Origin: CAVZTA01 sp963778025
Lineage (GTDB): Bacteria; Chloroflexota; Limnocylindria; Limnocylindrales; CSP1-4
Reading direction: 5' to 3'
Length of the DNA: 64,000 bases
NCBI GenBank assembly: GCA_963778025.1
Contig: CAVZTA010000006.1
Coordinates: forward strand, 310,001 to 374,000
Part shown: in pieces, positions 9,199-19,765 of the stretch
How the letters are laid out: each line of letters opens with the position of its first letter
How positions within the stretch are numbered: position 1 is the stretch's first letter
Translations under genes and position numbers: made by a program
The notes under the pieces: generated by a model
Databases searched by the model: none
Seen by the model: the letters and a program-made list of their open reading frames with translations, nothing else
What the model was told of the DNA's origin: nothing

Positions 9199-9482
9199 GG
9201 GACGCTCCGAGGTCGTCGGTGGGAGCGGCAATCCTAGCCGCTCCCACGCATGGCCCACTGGTCCTGGTACCTCGGTGCCGCGCCGCACCGCGAAGCGCGC
9301 CTTCGGACGGTGAGCAGGGGAGGCATCACGGGCTGTCAGGGGCGGTCGGGTGCAAAGCGTCCCAGTACCTTCGGCCGCCCTTCCGCTCCTACGATGCGCC
9401 CGCCTCGGGCCCGGACGGGGGTCTCCGCTCGAGGCAGATGGGGGCGGGTGCGCAGCCCGCGGCGATCCGGAGGTTTCGACCG

Positions 9483-12400
9483 ATGCGGTCTCGGGGAACG
9501 TTGTGGGCGTACACGAGTGCGCGGACCAAGAGGAACCTGGCGTTCCTCTGGACCGCGCTCTTCCTGTGTTCGCTCGTCCTGCAGTACGTCAGTCTCGCGA
9601 CACCCGTCGCGGCGCTGGCGGCGTCCGGCCTCAAGGCCGGCACCGTCCAGGGCTTCGAGATCGACGGCGACCTCAAGAGCGGCGACGGGGCGTCGAACCC
9701 GGGATCGATCCCGGCCGCCCTCGTCGACTCGCTCGCGAACGGCGATGACTGGCTCGACGGCGCCAGCGGCAGCGGGGTCGTCGATCCCGCCGTCCCGCCG
9801 CGCTCCGACCTCGTCTCCGATCCTGCCGGCGCCAACGACGATGACCAGTTCATCGGCGGCGCCAAGGAGCTCGACACCTGCACGTGGGGCTTCGACAACG
9901 GTCCCGTCACCGGCAAGGACGACTTCAAGCACGTCATGGCGTACGCGAAGTTCGTTGGCGACGCCGCGTACTTCTATGTCGGCGCCGAGCGGATCATCAA
10001 CAACGGCGACACCCACATCGACTTCGAGCTCAACAAGAACCCCTGGACCGTCTTCCCGGGCGCCGGCGGCGTCGCCAAGCCTGATCGATCCGTGGGCGAC
10101 CTGTTCCTGTCGCTCGAGTTCGCGAACGGCGGCTCCAACCCCGAGATGACCGTCTACAAGGTCACCGCGGTCAGCGATTGCGTGCAGAGCGGCAAGAAGG
10201 CCGGCGAGACCATCACCGTCAGCGACGTCACGAAGACGGCGGGCGTCCATTCCGCCACGAACTTCGTCGACCTTGCCTCCTCCGGCTTCGGCTACACCGT
10301 CCCGCAGTTCGAGTTCGCCGAAGCGGCGATCGACCTCAGCGCGCTCGGCATCAACCCGTCCTGCCCGGGCCTCTCGTCCGGCTCCGTCCGCAGCCGCGCC
10401 GGCGGCGACATCAGCAGCTCGCAGCTCAAGGACACCGCCGATCCCTTCCCGATCGATCTGAACGACTGCGGGAAGATCATCGTCGAGAAGCAGACCGATC
10501 CGGACGGGAGCTCGCAGAGCTTCCACTTCGATGCCTCGTACGACGCCAACGGGTTCAACCTGACCGATGGCCAGTCCCACTCGAGCGGCAACCTCGAGCC
10601 CGGCACGTACTCGGTCAGCGAGGACCTGCCGGAGGACTGGACGCAGCTCAGCGCCGCGTGCGACGACGGCAGCGATCCGTCGGCCATCCACCTCGGCGCC
10701 AACGAGACGGTCACCTGCCTCTTCCGCAACCGCTTCCTCCCGGCCGAGGTCCACATCACGAAGACCCCGGACGGGCAGACCAAGGACGCCGGTGACTCGA
10801 TCAGCTTCCAGCTGTCCTGGGTCAACAGCGGCGAGGGCACCGCGCGCGGCGTCGTCGTCAGCGACGACCTGCCCGATCCCGCGGGCGTCGAGTGGAGCAT
10901 CTCGGGCTCCACCGGCTCCGGCAGCACCTGCCAGCTGGGCGGTACGAGCAGCGACCAGACGCTGACCTGCACCGTCGGCAACATGGCGTCGGGCGCGACC
11001 GGCAGCGTGACGCTCACCAGCGGCACGACGAAGGACTCGTGCGGCGTCATCGACAACACCGGTCGCATCACGTCGACGAATGACGGGAGCGATGCGGATG
11101 CCGGCCAGATCACCGTCCGCTGCCCGGACGTCAAGGTCGAGAAGACGCCCGACGAGGGCGACTCCGGCAACGACGTCGATGCCGGCGACCAGGCCACGTT
11201 CACCATCAAGGTCACCAACCTCGGCCCGGCCCAGGCGACGGGCGTCACCCTGAACGACACGCTCCCCGCCGGGACGTGGACGCTGGGCGGCGCGGATGCA
11301 GGCTCCTGCTCCATCGGCGCGGCCAATGCGCTGAGCTGCTCGTTCGGCACGCTCGCCTCGGGCGCGACGAAGACGATCACCGTCTCGCGCCCGACGTCGA
11401 AGGCCGACTGCGGCACGATCCAGAACACCGCGACGGTCGGCGCGACGAACGAGCCGGCCTCGAAGAACGGCAACGACAGCGACGCCGGCGAGATCGACGT
11501 CCTGTGCGCCCAGATCGATATCGAGAAGTCGGCGAACCCGGCCGGGCCGGTCAGCGCCGGTGACCCGATCGGCTTCGACGTCGTCGTGACCAACAACGGC
11601 GCGGGCCTCGCCCGTGGCGTGACCGTCAGCGACACGCTCCCGACCGGCTTCGACTGGTCCGAGGACAGCACTGACTGCCAGATCGCGGCGGGCGTGCTCA
11701 GCTGCTCCTTCGGCGACATGGCGGCCAAGGCCAGCCGTTCCGTCCATCTCAGCTCGCCCACCGATGCCGCCGATTGCGGCGTCGTGAACAACACGGCGTC
11801 GGTCGCGACGACCAACGACGGCTCCGACCAGTCCAGCGCGTCGGTCACCATCCAGTGCCCCGACGTGTCCGTCGTGAAGACCGCTGACAACAGTCCGATC
11901 AACGCGGGCGAGACCGCGGCGTTCACGATCGTCGTCTCGAACGCCGGGCCGGGCACCGCAACGGGCGTCACGCTCAACGACCCGCTCCCGGCCGGCGTGG
12001 CCTGGGGCGAGGACAGCAACGCCTGCCAGATCGTCGCGAACACGCTGTCGTGCTCGTTCGGCGACCTGGCGGCGGGGGCCACCCGGACGGTCCACGTCTC
12101 GGGTGTCACGGACGCAGCCGATTGCGGCACGCTGCCCAACACCGCGACCGTCGCGGCCACGAACGAGCCGGCCTCCAAGACCGGCGACGACCAGTCGAGC
12201 GCCTCGATCGTCGTGCAGTGCCCGGATGTCACGGTCCTGAAGACGGCTGACGACAGCCCGATCAGCGCCGGCGATACCGCGGCGTTCACGATCGTCGTCT
12301 CGAACGCCGGGCCCGGCCTGGCGAAGGCCGTGACGCTCAACGATCCGCTCCCGGCCGGGCGTGGCCTGGAGCGAGGACAGTGCCGACTGCCAGATCGCGT

Positions 12401-14631
12401 CGAACACGCTCGCGTGCTCGTTCGGCGACCTCGGCGTGGGCGCCTCGCGCACCATCCATGTCAGCGGCCCGACCGACGCGGCCGACTGCGGCACGCTGCC
12501 CAACACGGCCACCGTGGCCGCGACCAACGAGCCGTCGTCGAAGCTCGGCAACAACGTCAGCTCCGCCTCGATCCTCGTCCAGTGCCCCGACGTCAAGGTC
12601 GTGAAGACGGCTATCGACGACTCGATCAGCTCCGGCGAGACGGCGGCCTTCAAGCTCGTCATCTCGAACGAGGGCACGGGCATCGCCCGCGCCGTCACGC
12701 TCGACGACCCGCTTCCCGATGGCATCGACTGGAGCGAGGACAGCGCCGCCTGCTCGATCGCGCCCGATCAGGGCACGACCGGCCAGGTCCTGAGCTGCTC
12801 CTTCGGCGACCTCATCGCGGGCGCCACGCGGACCGTCAACGTCACCGGTGAGACCGACTCGGGCGATTGCGGCACGCTGCCCAACCGGGCGACGGTCGCG
12901 GCCACCAACGAGCCGGCCGGCGCACAGGGGAACAACCAGAGCTCCGCGTCGATCGTCGTCGACTGCCCGCTCCTCGACCTCACCAAGACCGCCGACAGGG
13001 CGTCGGTGTCGGCCGGCGACCCGATCGGGTTCACCGTCTCCGTCACGAACAACGGCGCTGGCTCGGCGTTCAGCGTCACCGTCAGCGACACGCTGCCGAC
13101 CCCGGCCGGCGTGAGCTGGTCGATCGACGCCGCGAACAGCGACCCGGGCTGGTCGATCCAGTCGGGCGTCCTGAAGTACGGCCCCGCGACGCTCCCGTCC
13201 GGCGCCACGGTCAAGGTCCACGTCACGTCGGCGACCACGCCCGCCACCTGCGGCAAGGTCGACAACACGGCCACCGTCACGACGTCCAACGCCGGCACCG
13301 ACACCGACTCCGCGTCGGTCGTGGTCCTGTGCCCCGACGTCACGGTCGAGAAGACGGCTGATGACAGCCCGATCCTCGCCGGCGGGACCGCCTCGTACAC
13401 CATCACCGTGAAGAACGTCGGCCCGGGTCTCGCCAAGGCCGTCACCCTCAGCGATCCGCTGCCGGGTGCCGGGATCGCCTGGAGCGAGGACAGCGAGGCG
13501 TGCTCGATCGAGGACGCCACGCTGACCTGCGCCTTCGGGGACCTCGAGGCCGGTGAGTCGGTCGTGATCCACGTGTCCGGCACGACGTCGGTCGAGGATT
13601 GCGGCCAGCTCCCGAACATCGCCACGGTCGCGGCGGCCAACGAGGCGGCCAAGGACCAGGCGAACGACCAGAGCTCGGCGACGATCGTCGTCCAGTGCGC
13701 GGGCATCTCCCTCGTGAAGACCGCCGGCACGGCGGCCGACGGCGAGGACTACGTCACCGAGCCCGGGTCCGTGACCTTCACGTACATCGTGACGAACACC
13801 AGCTCGGCGGCCCTCATCGGGATCGACCTGGTCGACGACAACGCCACGCCCGACGACGCCAGCGACGACTTCGCGGTCATCTGCCCGAAGACGACACTGG
13901 CGGCCGGCGAGTCGATGACGTGCTCGGCCACCGCCGACGTCGACTTCGGGGTCCGCACGAACATCGCGGTGGTCACCGGGCATCCTGTGATCCAGCCGGA
14001 GGCCTCGGTCTCCGATACCGACGACGCGGTGGTCCGCGTCCCGCAGCTCACGATCGAGAAGTCGTTCACCGGCAACACGAAGGGCACCGATGCGGTCCTC
14101 GGGCTCCCCGCGGCCGCCGAGGGCGATGTCCTGACCTACACCCTCGCCTACGACCTGACCGACGGTCCGGTCACCGATGGCGTGATCACCGACGTCCTGC
14201 CTGAGGGCCTCGAATACCTCTTCGACTCCGCCCAGGGCAACGACGAGTTCGCGTTCACCGACTACGACCCCAACACCCGGACCCTGCGCTGGGACGCCGA
14301 GACCGTCAGCAAGGACGGCACGGTGACCTACCAGGTGACCGTCCAGCGGGACGCCAACGAGCTCCCGCAGCCGCTCCGCAACGTCGCGACGATCGACAGC
14401 GACCAGACCACGCCCGACGACGATGACGCCGACGTCACCGTCCCGGGCGAGGTCCTCCACGTCACGCCGACGCCGCGCATCACCCCGCCGCCCACGGACG
14501 TCGCACCGGCGACGCCGAGCAACCCGGGCTTCAACCTGGTGCTCGTCGTGCTGGCCCTGGGCGGGCTGACGCTCGCGGTCGGGCTCATCGCCCCCGCGCC
14601 CGCGCCGGCCCGCCGCCGGACCCGCCGCTGA
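9483..14631 (+). CDS. Large secreted surface protein with about ten DUF11-like repeats (one frameshift)
   Basis: About 1715 residues after skipping one base at 12357-12359. Order: signal peptide or N-terminal membrane segment (FLWTALFLCSLVLQYV, about 22-45); an N-terminal domain of about 330 residues; a SpaA/prealbumin-like segment (IIVEKQTDPDGSSQSF) ending near residue 415; about ten tandem DUF11-like domains from 10740 to 14460; a Pro/Thr linker; a C-terminal transmembrane helix (LVLVVLALGGLTLAVG) and an Arg-rich tail. DUF11 domains are Ig-like and typical of cell-wall stalk proteins. Most repeats share four Cys positions (for example LSCSFGDL and DCGTLPNTATV), suggesting two disulfides each. 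No LPXTG motif is seen, so anchoring is by the helix. The ATG at 9483 gives the signal sequence. The partner gene at 14965 follows in the same direction. Confidence 0.9.
10740..14460 (+). repeat. Tandem DUF11-like repeats (about 350-390 bp each)
   Basis: Ten units begin near 10740, 11125, 11510, 11860, 12220, 12585, 12963, 13330, 13696 and 14040. Units 4, 5 and 6 are the most alike (VSNAGPG, TLNDPLPAG, CSFGDL, DCGTLPN). Unit 9 is the most divergent. The likeness of neighbouring units suggests amplification by recombination. Confidence 0.85.
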
Positions 14632-14638
14632 CGACCCC

Positions 14639-14675
14639 ATCCGGTCCCCTGCCGGTCGTCCGGCAGGGGCCGGAT
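14639..14675. terminator. Strong hairpin terminator after the DUF11 gene
   Basis: ATCCGGTCCCCTGCCGG pairs with CCGGCAGGGGCCGGAT across a TCGT loop with one bulged T, starting 8 bp after the stop codon. No T run follows, which is common in high-GC genomes. Confidence 0.75.
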
Positions 14676-14698
14676 CCGACCTTGGGTCCCCGAGACCA

Positions 14699-14735
14699 GG
14701 GGCGGGATGCACCTAGTCTGGGTGCATCCCGCCCC
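14699..14735. terminator. Perfect 15-bp hairpin inside a larger nested structure
   Basis: GGGGCGGGATGCACC and GGTGCATCCCGCCCC pair perfectly around a 7-nt loop. Outside it, GGGTCC (from about 14684) can pair with GGACCC (about 14761-14766), and ACCAGG with CCTGGT. The whole 14684-14766 segment can therefore fold as a branched structure. It lies between two surface-protein genes and could be a second terminator or a structured leader for the gene at 14965. Confidence 0.65.
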
Positions 14736-14964
14736 GTCCCATGCCTGGTCCTCCCGGGGCCAGGACCCTTCGTTGCGGCGTCGCAACGGTTCTCGTTCGA
14801 GCGGTGCGCTCTCGTGCGGCGGGGAGCTCTGGATACCGGTACTTCAGTACTGGACGTCGAAAGGTCCATCGCGCACGATCGTCCGGCCGACTCAGGCTCG
14901 GCTCGGGCCCGGGGGACCGAACGGACTCATTCCCGCGGATCTTTGGAGGTAGGGGACCCATCGC

Positions 14965-16172
14965 ATGATGCCCAAGAGACGATCCAGGGGGCTCCGGACC
15001 ATCGGGTGGCTTGCTGTCACCTCGATGCTGGCCGCAGCCATCCTCGGCCCGGGTGCCGGCGCGGCGCTGGCCAACGATCTCCACCAGGACCCGCCCATCA
15101 GCTGGGATGCGAACGGCTTCGGCTCGGACGACTGCCCGGCCCTCGAGCCCGGCGAGGTGTTCTGGCACTTCGTCCAGACCCAGGTCGACGAGTCGGTCGC
15201 GTCCGGTGAGCTGACCGCGACGTTCGACGACAAGGGCGAGGTCACGGTCGAGTCCTACAAGAAGTCCGGTGACGTCCTCCACTGGTCGATCACCACCGGC
15301 CACGACACGCTCCTCGAGGCGTCGAGCGACGTCGAGAGCGACGGCAACCTCAACCTCAGCCACATCTGCGTCGGACCGGAAGCGACCGAGGCGCCGACAT
15401 CGACGCCCACGGAGCAGCCCGACCGAGCAGCCCACCGAGCAGCCCACCGAGCAGCCCACCGAGCAGCCCGACCGAGCAGCCGACCGAGACGCCGACCGAG
15501 ACGCCGACCGAGACGCCTTCGGAGACGCCGACCGCGACGCCCTCGGAGACGCCCTCCGAGACGCCCGGCCAGGCATGGGTGTACGTCGTCAAGATCGTCG
15601 ACCAGGACGGTGACCCGGCCACCGACGAGGACGAGACGTTCCCTGGCGGCTGGCATTACCTCGTGACCGTCGGTGGCGGCACGGCCGATCCCAACGAGGT
15701 CGTGACGGACGAGGAGACCCTCGCCTTCACCACGATCACGCTCGACGACGGCTCCGCGACCGTCTCCCTGAAGGAAGTCGTCCAGGCCGGCTACGACCTG
15801 CTGGACGCGGTCTGCATCCAGGAGCCCGCAAGCGAAGTCGACCTCCACGCGCTGCGCGCGGACCGGCTGAAGATCATGCAGGACGAGGGCATCGGCGTGC
15901 TCGAGGGCGACACCCTCACGTTCGAGGTCCCGGCCGACACGATCACGCTCTGCGGCTTCCTCAACCAGCCGGAGAAGGCGACGCCGTCCGGCGGCGTCGA
16001 GGGCGCGACCGGCACGCCGAAGCTCACCCCGCCGTCGACCGACGCCTTCGGCGCGGGCGCGGCGAGCAGCCCGGCCAGCGACACGTGGCGGCTGATGCTC
16101 ATCGCGATGGCCGGCCTGCTGGCCACCATCCTGGTGCTGACGCCCGCGACGAAGAAGGCCCGCAAGGAGTGA
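14965..16172 (+). CDS. Membrane-anchored surface protein with Pro/Thr/Glu repeat linker (two frameshifts)
   Basis: About 401 residues after skipping one base at 15418-15421 and one at 15467-15470. N-terminal signal peptide (LAVTSMLAAAILGPGAGAALA), a short N-terminal domain with two Cys, a linker of TEQP then TETP/SETP tetrapeptide repeats, a prealbumin/SpaA-like domain (WVYVVKIVDQDGDP, LKEVVQAGYDLLDAVC), and a C-terminal transmembrane helix with a KKARKE tail. Both breaks are in the repeat, where CCCGACC stands in place of the otherwise regular repeat spacing. GGAGG is present about 16 nt before the ATG at 14965. The anchoring plan matches the preceding DUF11 protein, so the two may act together at the surface. 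Function unknown. Confidence 0.85.
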
Positions 16173-16213
16173 TCGGTCCCCGCCCACGGCGGGACGACCA
16201 CTGACACCGAAGG

Positions 16214-16243
16214 CGAGGCCGGGACCCCAGGGTCCCGGCCTCG
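16214..16243. terminator. Perfect 13-bp hairpin terminator
   Basis: CGAGGCCGGGACC pairs perfectly with GGTCCCGGCCTCG across a 4-nt loop, about 40 bp after the surface-protein stop and before a convergent gene. A weaker hairpin (GTCCCCGCC / GGCGGGAC) lies just upstream at about 16177-16195. Probably a bidirectional terminator. Confidence 0.8.
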
Positions 16244-16326
16244 TCGATTCCCGGCGCGTCGCGGTCGGCAGTTCACGCGTCTGCGGGGTCCCATGTCCGC
16301 CGGGTGCTTCGGAGCCGTCGTGTCCC

Positions 16327-17073
16327 TCAGCCGATCGTCGCGCGCGACCCCGGCCACACGAACCGCACCGGTCCGTCGAACACGCCCTCGACCGACTTGA
16401 CCGTCTCCTCCGGATCCATGCGCATCTGCACGTGCGTCAGGAGGATCTCGCCGACGCCCGTGGCCGACGCGAGCCGGCCGACCGACGGCCCGTCGAGGTG
16501 GATGGCGCCGGGTGGCACCGGGCCCGGCCCGAACGACACCTCCGTCAGCAGCGTGTCACCAGGCTGGATGAGCGGTGCGAGGTCGTCCGCCTTGCCGCAG
16601 TCGCCGGAATACACGAGCCCGGGTCCATCGCCCGCCGACACGCGGTAGGCGTGACTGTCCGCCGTGTGGGTCACCTTGCGCGGCAGCAGGTCGATCGCCC
16701 CGACGCGCAGCGCCGTGCCGTCGATCGCCTCGAGATCCAGCGCCTGGGCGCTGAACCCGGGCTCCGCGTGCAGGGCATCGAGGCGCTCGCCGAGGTCCGC
16801 GGGGCCGATCACACGGATCCGGCGCGAGGGGTGCAGCTCGTAGCGCAGGTAGTGGCGCAGCGACACGAGATCGATGAAGTGGTCCGGATGGAGATGGGTG
16901 ATCGCGACCGCGTCGAGCTCCTCGGGCCGGACTTCGGGGAATAGCCGCGGGAACGACCCCTGACCGAGGTCCAGGAGGAGCTGGGTCGACCCGGCGACGA
17001 CGAGATAGGCCGAGCCACTGGCGCCCTGTCGGTCGGTGTAGGCAGGCCCCGCCCCCAGGACGATGAGCTGCAT
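16327..17073 (-). CDS. MBL-fold hydrolase, RNase Z / arylsulfatase-like
   Basis: 248-residue metallo-beta-lactamase fold protein with an intact metal site: ITHLHPDHFIDL (HxHxDH), YSGDCGKADDL and a late LLTHVQMRMDP histidine. It resembles RNase Z-like and cyclic-nucleotide-phosphodiesterase-like hydrolases, but no flexible arm of tRNase Z is evident, so the substrate is unknown. ATG at 17073 was chosen; a GTG codon immediately precedes it at 17076. Convergent with the surface-protein gene across a strong terminator and downstream of the anti-sigma gene, from which 150 bp separate it. Confidence 0.85.
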   Translation of the reverse strand: MQLIVLGAGPAYTDRQGASGSAYLVVAGSTQLLLDLGQGSFPRLFPEVRPEELDAVAITHLHPDHFIDLVSLRHYLRYELHPSRRIRVIGPADLGERLDALHAEPGFSAQALDLEAIDGTALRVGAIDLLPRKVTHTADSHAYRVSAGDGPGLVYSGDCGKADDLAPLIQPGDTLLTEVSFGPGPVPPGAIHLDGPSVGRLASATGVGEILLTHVQMRMDPEETVKSVEGVFDGPVRFVWPGSRATIG

Positions 17074-17226
17074 CACGTGCGGACCACGAGGCGCAGGGTA
17101 GCGTCGCGGGCGGCCCGGCGGAGTCGCGTGGCTGACGGTCGGTGGCCGAACGGTGCCCGCGCCCGCCTGACAGCACGAAACGTCATCCGGTCCCGGATGA
17201 CGTGGACCTTGCGTGTGTGACGGGCC

Positions 17227-18303
17227 TCAGGACTTGGGCGCGCGCTCGTGGCCGGGCGGGTCCTTGGGTGGGTGACCGTTCGCCGGTGGATCGTCCGGCG
17301 GAGGGCTGTGTGCGCCCCCGCCGTCGCCACCGCCGCCGGCACCGTTCCCACCGCCGCTGTCGCCACCGCCGCCGCCACCGTTCCCACCGCCGCCGCCGTT
17401 CGTGCCACCACCACCGTTGCCATGCGACGGCGTGGGCGCGGGATCGACGGGCGGCGCGGTCTTCTCGGGCTTGGGTGTCCGATCCGGGTCGTTGGCCGGG
17501 ACGCCTGGGGCGCCACCGCCGTCCGAGCCAGCCTGACCCGGGTTCTGGCCGGACCCACCCTGGCCGCCGGAGCCGCTCTGACCCTTCGAGCCACCCTGCC
17601 CGGGATCGGCTGGCTGGCCGGGCGACGTCTCGAGCACGTGGACGGCCTTGCCGCTCTCTGCCAGGGCGTGCGTCAGCGCTCCCTGTGCCGTTGCGGGCAC
17701 CGTCGCGACCAGGGCCTGCAGGACCGCGAGATGGTGCTGGAACGCCTGGAGCGCGACGCCGGGTGCGGCCCCTTGCGCGGCCTGCTCGTCGGCGGTCATC
17801 ACGATGATCCCGTTGAACGCATCGAGTGCGGCCGTGACGCCGCCTGCGTCGTCGTCGGCGGCCGCGGCCGACGCCTCCGCGAGGCGCGTCTCGGCGAACG
17901 CCAGCTCCGCCTGCAGGCGCGGTCCGGGCTCGGTCGGCAGGGTCGCCGTATCGACCCAGATCCGGGACGCATACAGCGGGCCACCGGCCCGCGACGCCGC
18001 GAACGTCGTCGTCGCGATCGACACGCCCAGGACGAGCGAGGCGGCGGTCGCGAACGATGCCCGGCGGACCGACCAGCCGGCGAACGGTCCACGGCGCGCC
18101 GGGATGACGGTCGCGGGGACGGCGGCGAGGGCGAGCGCCTCCGCGCGGCGGTGCACGGAGGCCCGCTGGGCGCGCGCACGCAGGTCAGCCCGCACGCGAT
18201 CCATCGCGAACGGATCCGGCTTGAGCACGGTGTCCGCGTACCGGGCGAGCAGGAGTCCCAGCTCGTCGACCGGATCGCGCGGGGCGCCTTCGAATGTCGT
18301 CAT
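17227..18303 (-). CDS. Anti-sigma factor-like membrane protein, DUF5667-type, with Gly-rich tail
   Basis: 358 residues. A cytoplasmic N-terminus (about 1-85), one transmembrane helix (FATAASLVLGVSIATTTF, about 86-110), an extracellular helical domain resembling DUF5667 (residues about 112-215), then a long disordered tail rich in Gly, Pro, Ser and Asn. Its ATG overlaps the stop of the upstream ECF sigma gene (ATGA), the usual arrangement for a sigma factor and its membrane-bound regulator. That context is the main basis for calling it an anti-sigma factor; no classic zinc anti-sigma motif (HxxxCxxC) is present. The tail may sense or bind the envelope. Confidence 0.75.
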   Translation of the reverse strand: MTTFEGAPRDPVDELGLLLARYADTVLKPDPFAMDRVRADLRARAQRASVHRRAEALALAAVPATVIPARRGPFAGWSVRRASFATAASLVLGVSIATTTFAASRAGGPLYASRIWVDTATLPTEPGPRLQAELAFAETRLAEASAAAADDDAGGVTAALDAFNGIIVMTADEQAAQGAAPGVALQAFQHHLAVLQALVATVPATAQGALTHALAESGKAVHVLETSPGQPADPGQGGSKGQSGSGGQGGSGQNPGQAGSDGGGAPGVPANDPDRTPKPEKTAPPVDPAPTPSHGNGGGGTNGGGGGNGGGGGGDSGGGNGAGGGGDGGGAHSPPPDDPPANGHPPKDPPGHERAPKS

Positions 18304-18893
18304 CCTGTTCGTTCCCCCACCCCCGGGGGTGTCTCCGACACGTCCGCCACCTCGATCCCCAGATGGCGACGGAGTGCCGCGATGGCGCGGAACTGGAGTC
18401 CGCGCACCGTGCCTTCCTGTTTGCCCATCGCCGTCGCCGCTTCTCTCGCGGACAGGCCGGCGAAGTACCGGAGGGCGATCGCCTCCCGCTGGTCGTCCGT
18501 CAGCGCGGCGAGGGCCACGCGGACGGTCTCGAGCTCCTGGCGGGTCATCGCCCACTCGTCGGGGCCCCGGTCCTGGTCGATACGGTCGAGCACCAGCTCG
18601 AGGTCCGCCGTCTCCCGGTGGGTCCGGACATGATCGATCACCGTGTTCCTGGCCAGCCGGAAGAGCCAGCCCCCGAAGGGAACGCCCCGCGACTCATAGC
18701 GCGGGAGCGCTTCCAGGGCCTTGACGAAGACGAGCTGCGTCAGGTCCTCCGCATCCGCCGGGCGATGGATACGGCTGGCGATGAAGCGATAGACCGGCTC
18801 GTGGTAGCGATCGAAGATCGCCGCGAAAGCCTCGGCGTCGCCGCCCCTGGCTTCCTCCACGAGGCGTTCCAGCGCCTCGTCGTCAGCGGTCAT
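18300..18893 (-). CDS. RNA polymerase ECF-type sigma factor
   Basis: 197-residue sigma-70 family factor. Region 2 includes FDRYHEPVYRFIASR and ADAEDLTQLVFVKALEAL. Region 4 includes LTDDQREAIALRYFAGLSAREAA and an HTH ending in EGTVRGLQFRAIAALR. Its start overlaps the stop of the PHP gene (ATGA), and its stop overlaps the start of the membrane regulator (ATGA), so all three should be translationally coupled. Probably controlled by that membrane protein. Target promoters cannot be deduced here. Confidence 0.93.
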   Translation of the reverse strand: MTADDEALERLVEEARGGDAEAFAAIFDRYHEPVYRFIASRIHRPADAEDLTQLVFVKALEALPRYESRGVPFGGWLFRLARNTVIDHVRTHRETADLELVLDRIDQDRGPDEWAMTRQELETVRVALAALTDDQREAIALRYFAGLSAREAATAMGKQEGTVRGLQFRAIAALRRHLGIEVADVSETPPGVGERTG

Positions 18894-19738
18894 AACGACG
18901 GACCCACGGTGGCGTTAGGCGATCCGGTGCCCGGCAGCGCCACGGCGACGCGTTCCCCTCCGCGACGGAAGGCCAGCTGACGGAAACCGGCCTGACGAGC
19001 ATGACCGTACGCCTCGCGCAGGCCGAATGCGAACGACGACGCGAGATGCGCATCCGAACCTGCGGTGACGTCGCGGCCGCCGAGCTCCCGGAAGCGCGCG
19101 ACGATGGCGGCCGACGGATACGTCTCGTTGGCGACCTGGCGCAGCCCCGACGCATTGACCTCCAGGGCCGTGCCCGACTCGACGAGCGCGCGCAACAGCG
19201 GCTCGTAGAGCTCCGGGGCGGCGGCGAGGTCGGCGGGGGTCACGTGTGGATACAGGTAACGCTTCACGAAGTCGAGATGGCCGAGCGTATCGAACAGGCC
19301 GCTGCGCGCCGTCTCGAGGACCTCGTCGAAGTACGGCGCGACGATGTCCCGGAGCGGCCGCCCGGCCACGAACGACGCTACCCGGTCGGCGGTATAGGGG
19401 TCATCGGGTCCGATGTGCACCGAGCCGATGACGAAGTCGTACGGGTGGCGCCGCAGATAGGCGCGGATATCGTCCTCGTACGCGCGCTGGTAGGTGATCT
19501 CGACGCCGAACCGGATCGCCACGCCGCGATCGGCCCAGCGCTCCGCGGCGTCGCGCACCTCGCGTTCCCGTTCGCTGAAGGTCGAATAGGCGAAGGCGGG
19601 CCGGCGCGGGTCGAAGTCGACGTGGTCGGTGATCGCGAGCTCGGCGATCCGCCGCTGGTGGGCCTGCCGCGCGTAGGCCTCGAGCGGGACGTTGGCATCC
19701 GGCGAGCGCGTGGTGTGGAGATGGGCGTCGAGCGGCAG
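18890..19738 (-). CDS. PHP-domain phosphoesterase, histidinol-phosphatase family (start uncertain)
   Basis: About 282 residues. PHP metal motifs in order: LDAHLHTTRSPDA, ITDHVDFDP, GVEITYQ, IGSVHIG, GHLDFVKRY and GSDAHLASSF. The family includes histidinol-phosphatase HisJ and related phosphoesterases; a role in histidine biosynthesis is possible but not supported by neighbours. The frame holding the first motif has no ATG, GTG or TTG between an upstream TGA and the motif. The only in-frame candidate is CTG at 19738. Alternatively the gene begins at GTG 19817, or at GTG 19971 overlapping the kbl stop, and has lost frame by small insertions. A dispersed repeat (19766-19860) covers this region. 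Its stop overlaps the sigma-factor start. Confidence 0.85.
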   Translation of the reverse strand: MPLDAHLHTTRSPDANVPLEAYARQAHQRRIAELAITDHVDFDPRRPAFAYSTFSEREREVRDAAERWADRGVAIRFGVEITYQRAYEDDIRAYLRRHPYDFVIGSVHIGPDDPYTADRVASFVAGRPLRDIVAPYFDEVLETARSGLFDTLGHLDFVKRYLYPHVTPADLAAAPELYEPLLRALVESGTALEVNASGLRQVANETYPSAAIVARFRELGGRDVTAGSDAHLASSFAFGLREAYGHARQAGFRQLAFRRGGERVAVALPGTGSPNATVGPSL

Positions 19739-19765
19739 ATCGGTCGCCTGACCGACCGGGTCCGG

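Noticed and set aside
9336..12725. 1129-codon minus-strand ORF opposite the DUF11 repeats
   Set aside because: Antisense of the repeats; low-complexity Arg/Ala/Gly product with no fold; the plus strand has signal peptide, motifs and anchor.
12337..14712. 791-codon minus-strand ORF
   Set aside because: Antisense of the DUF11 gene in high-GC sequence, where stop codons are rare in the shadow frame.
16327..17073. Ribonuclease Z
   Set aside because: Metal motif fits, but no flexible-arm region or other tRNase Z feature was recognised; kept as an RNase Z-like MBL hydrolase.
17290..17640. GC-rich low-complexity stretch as a separate repeat
   Set aside because: It is the coding sequence for the Gly/Pro-rich tail of the anti-sigma-like protein.
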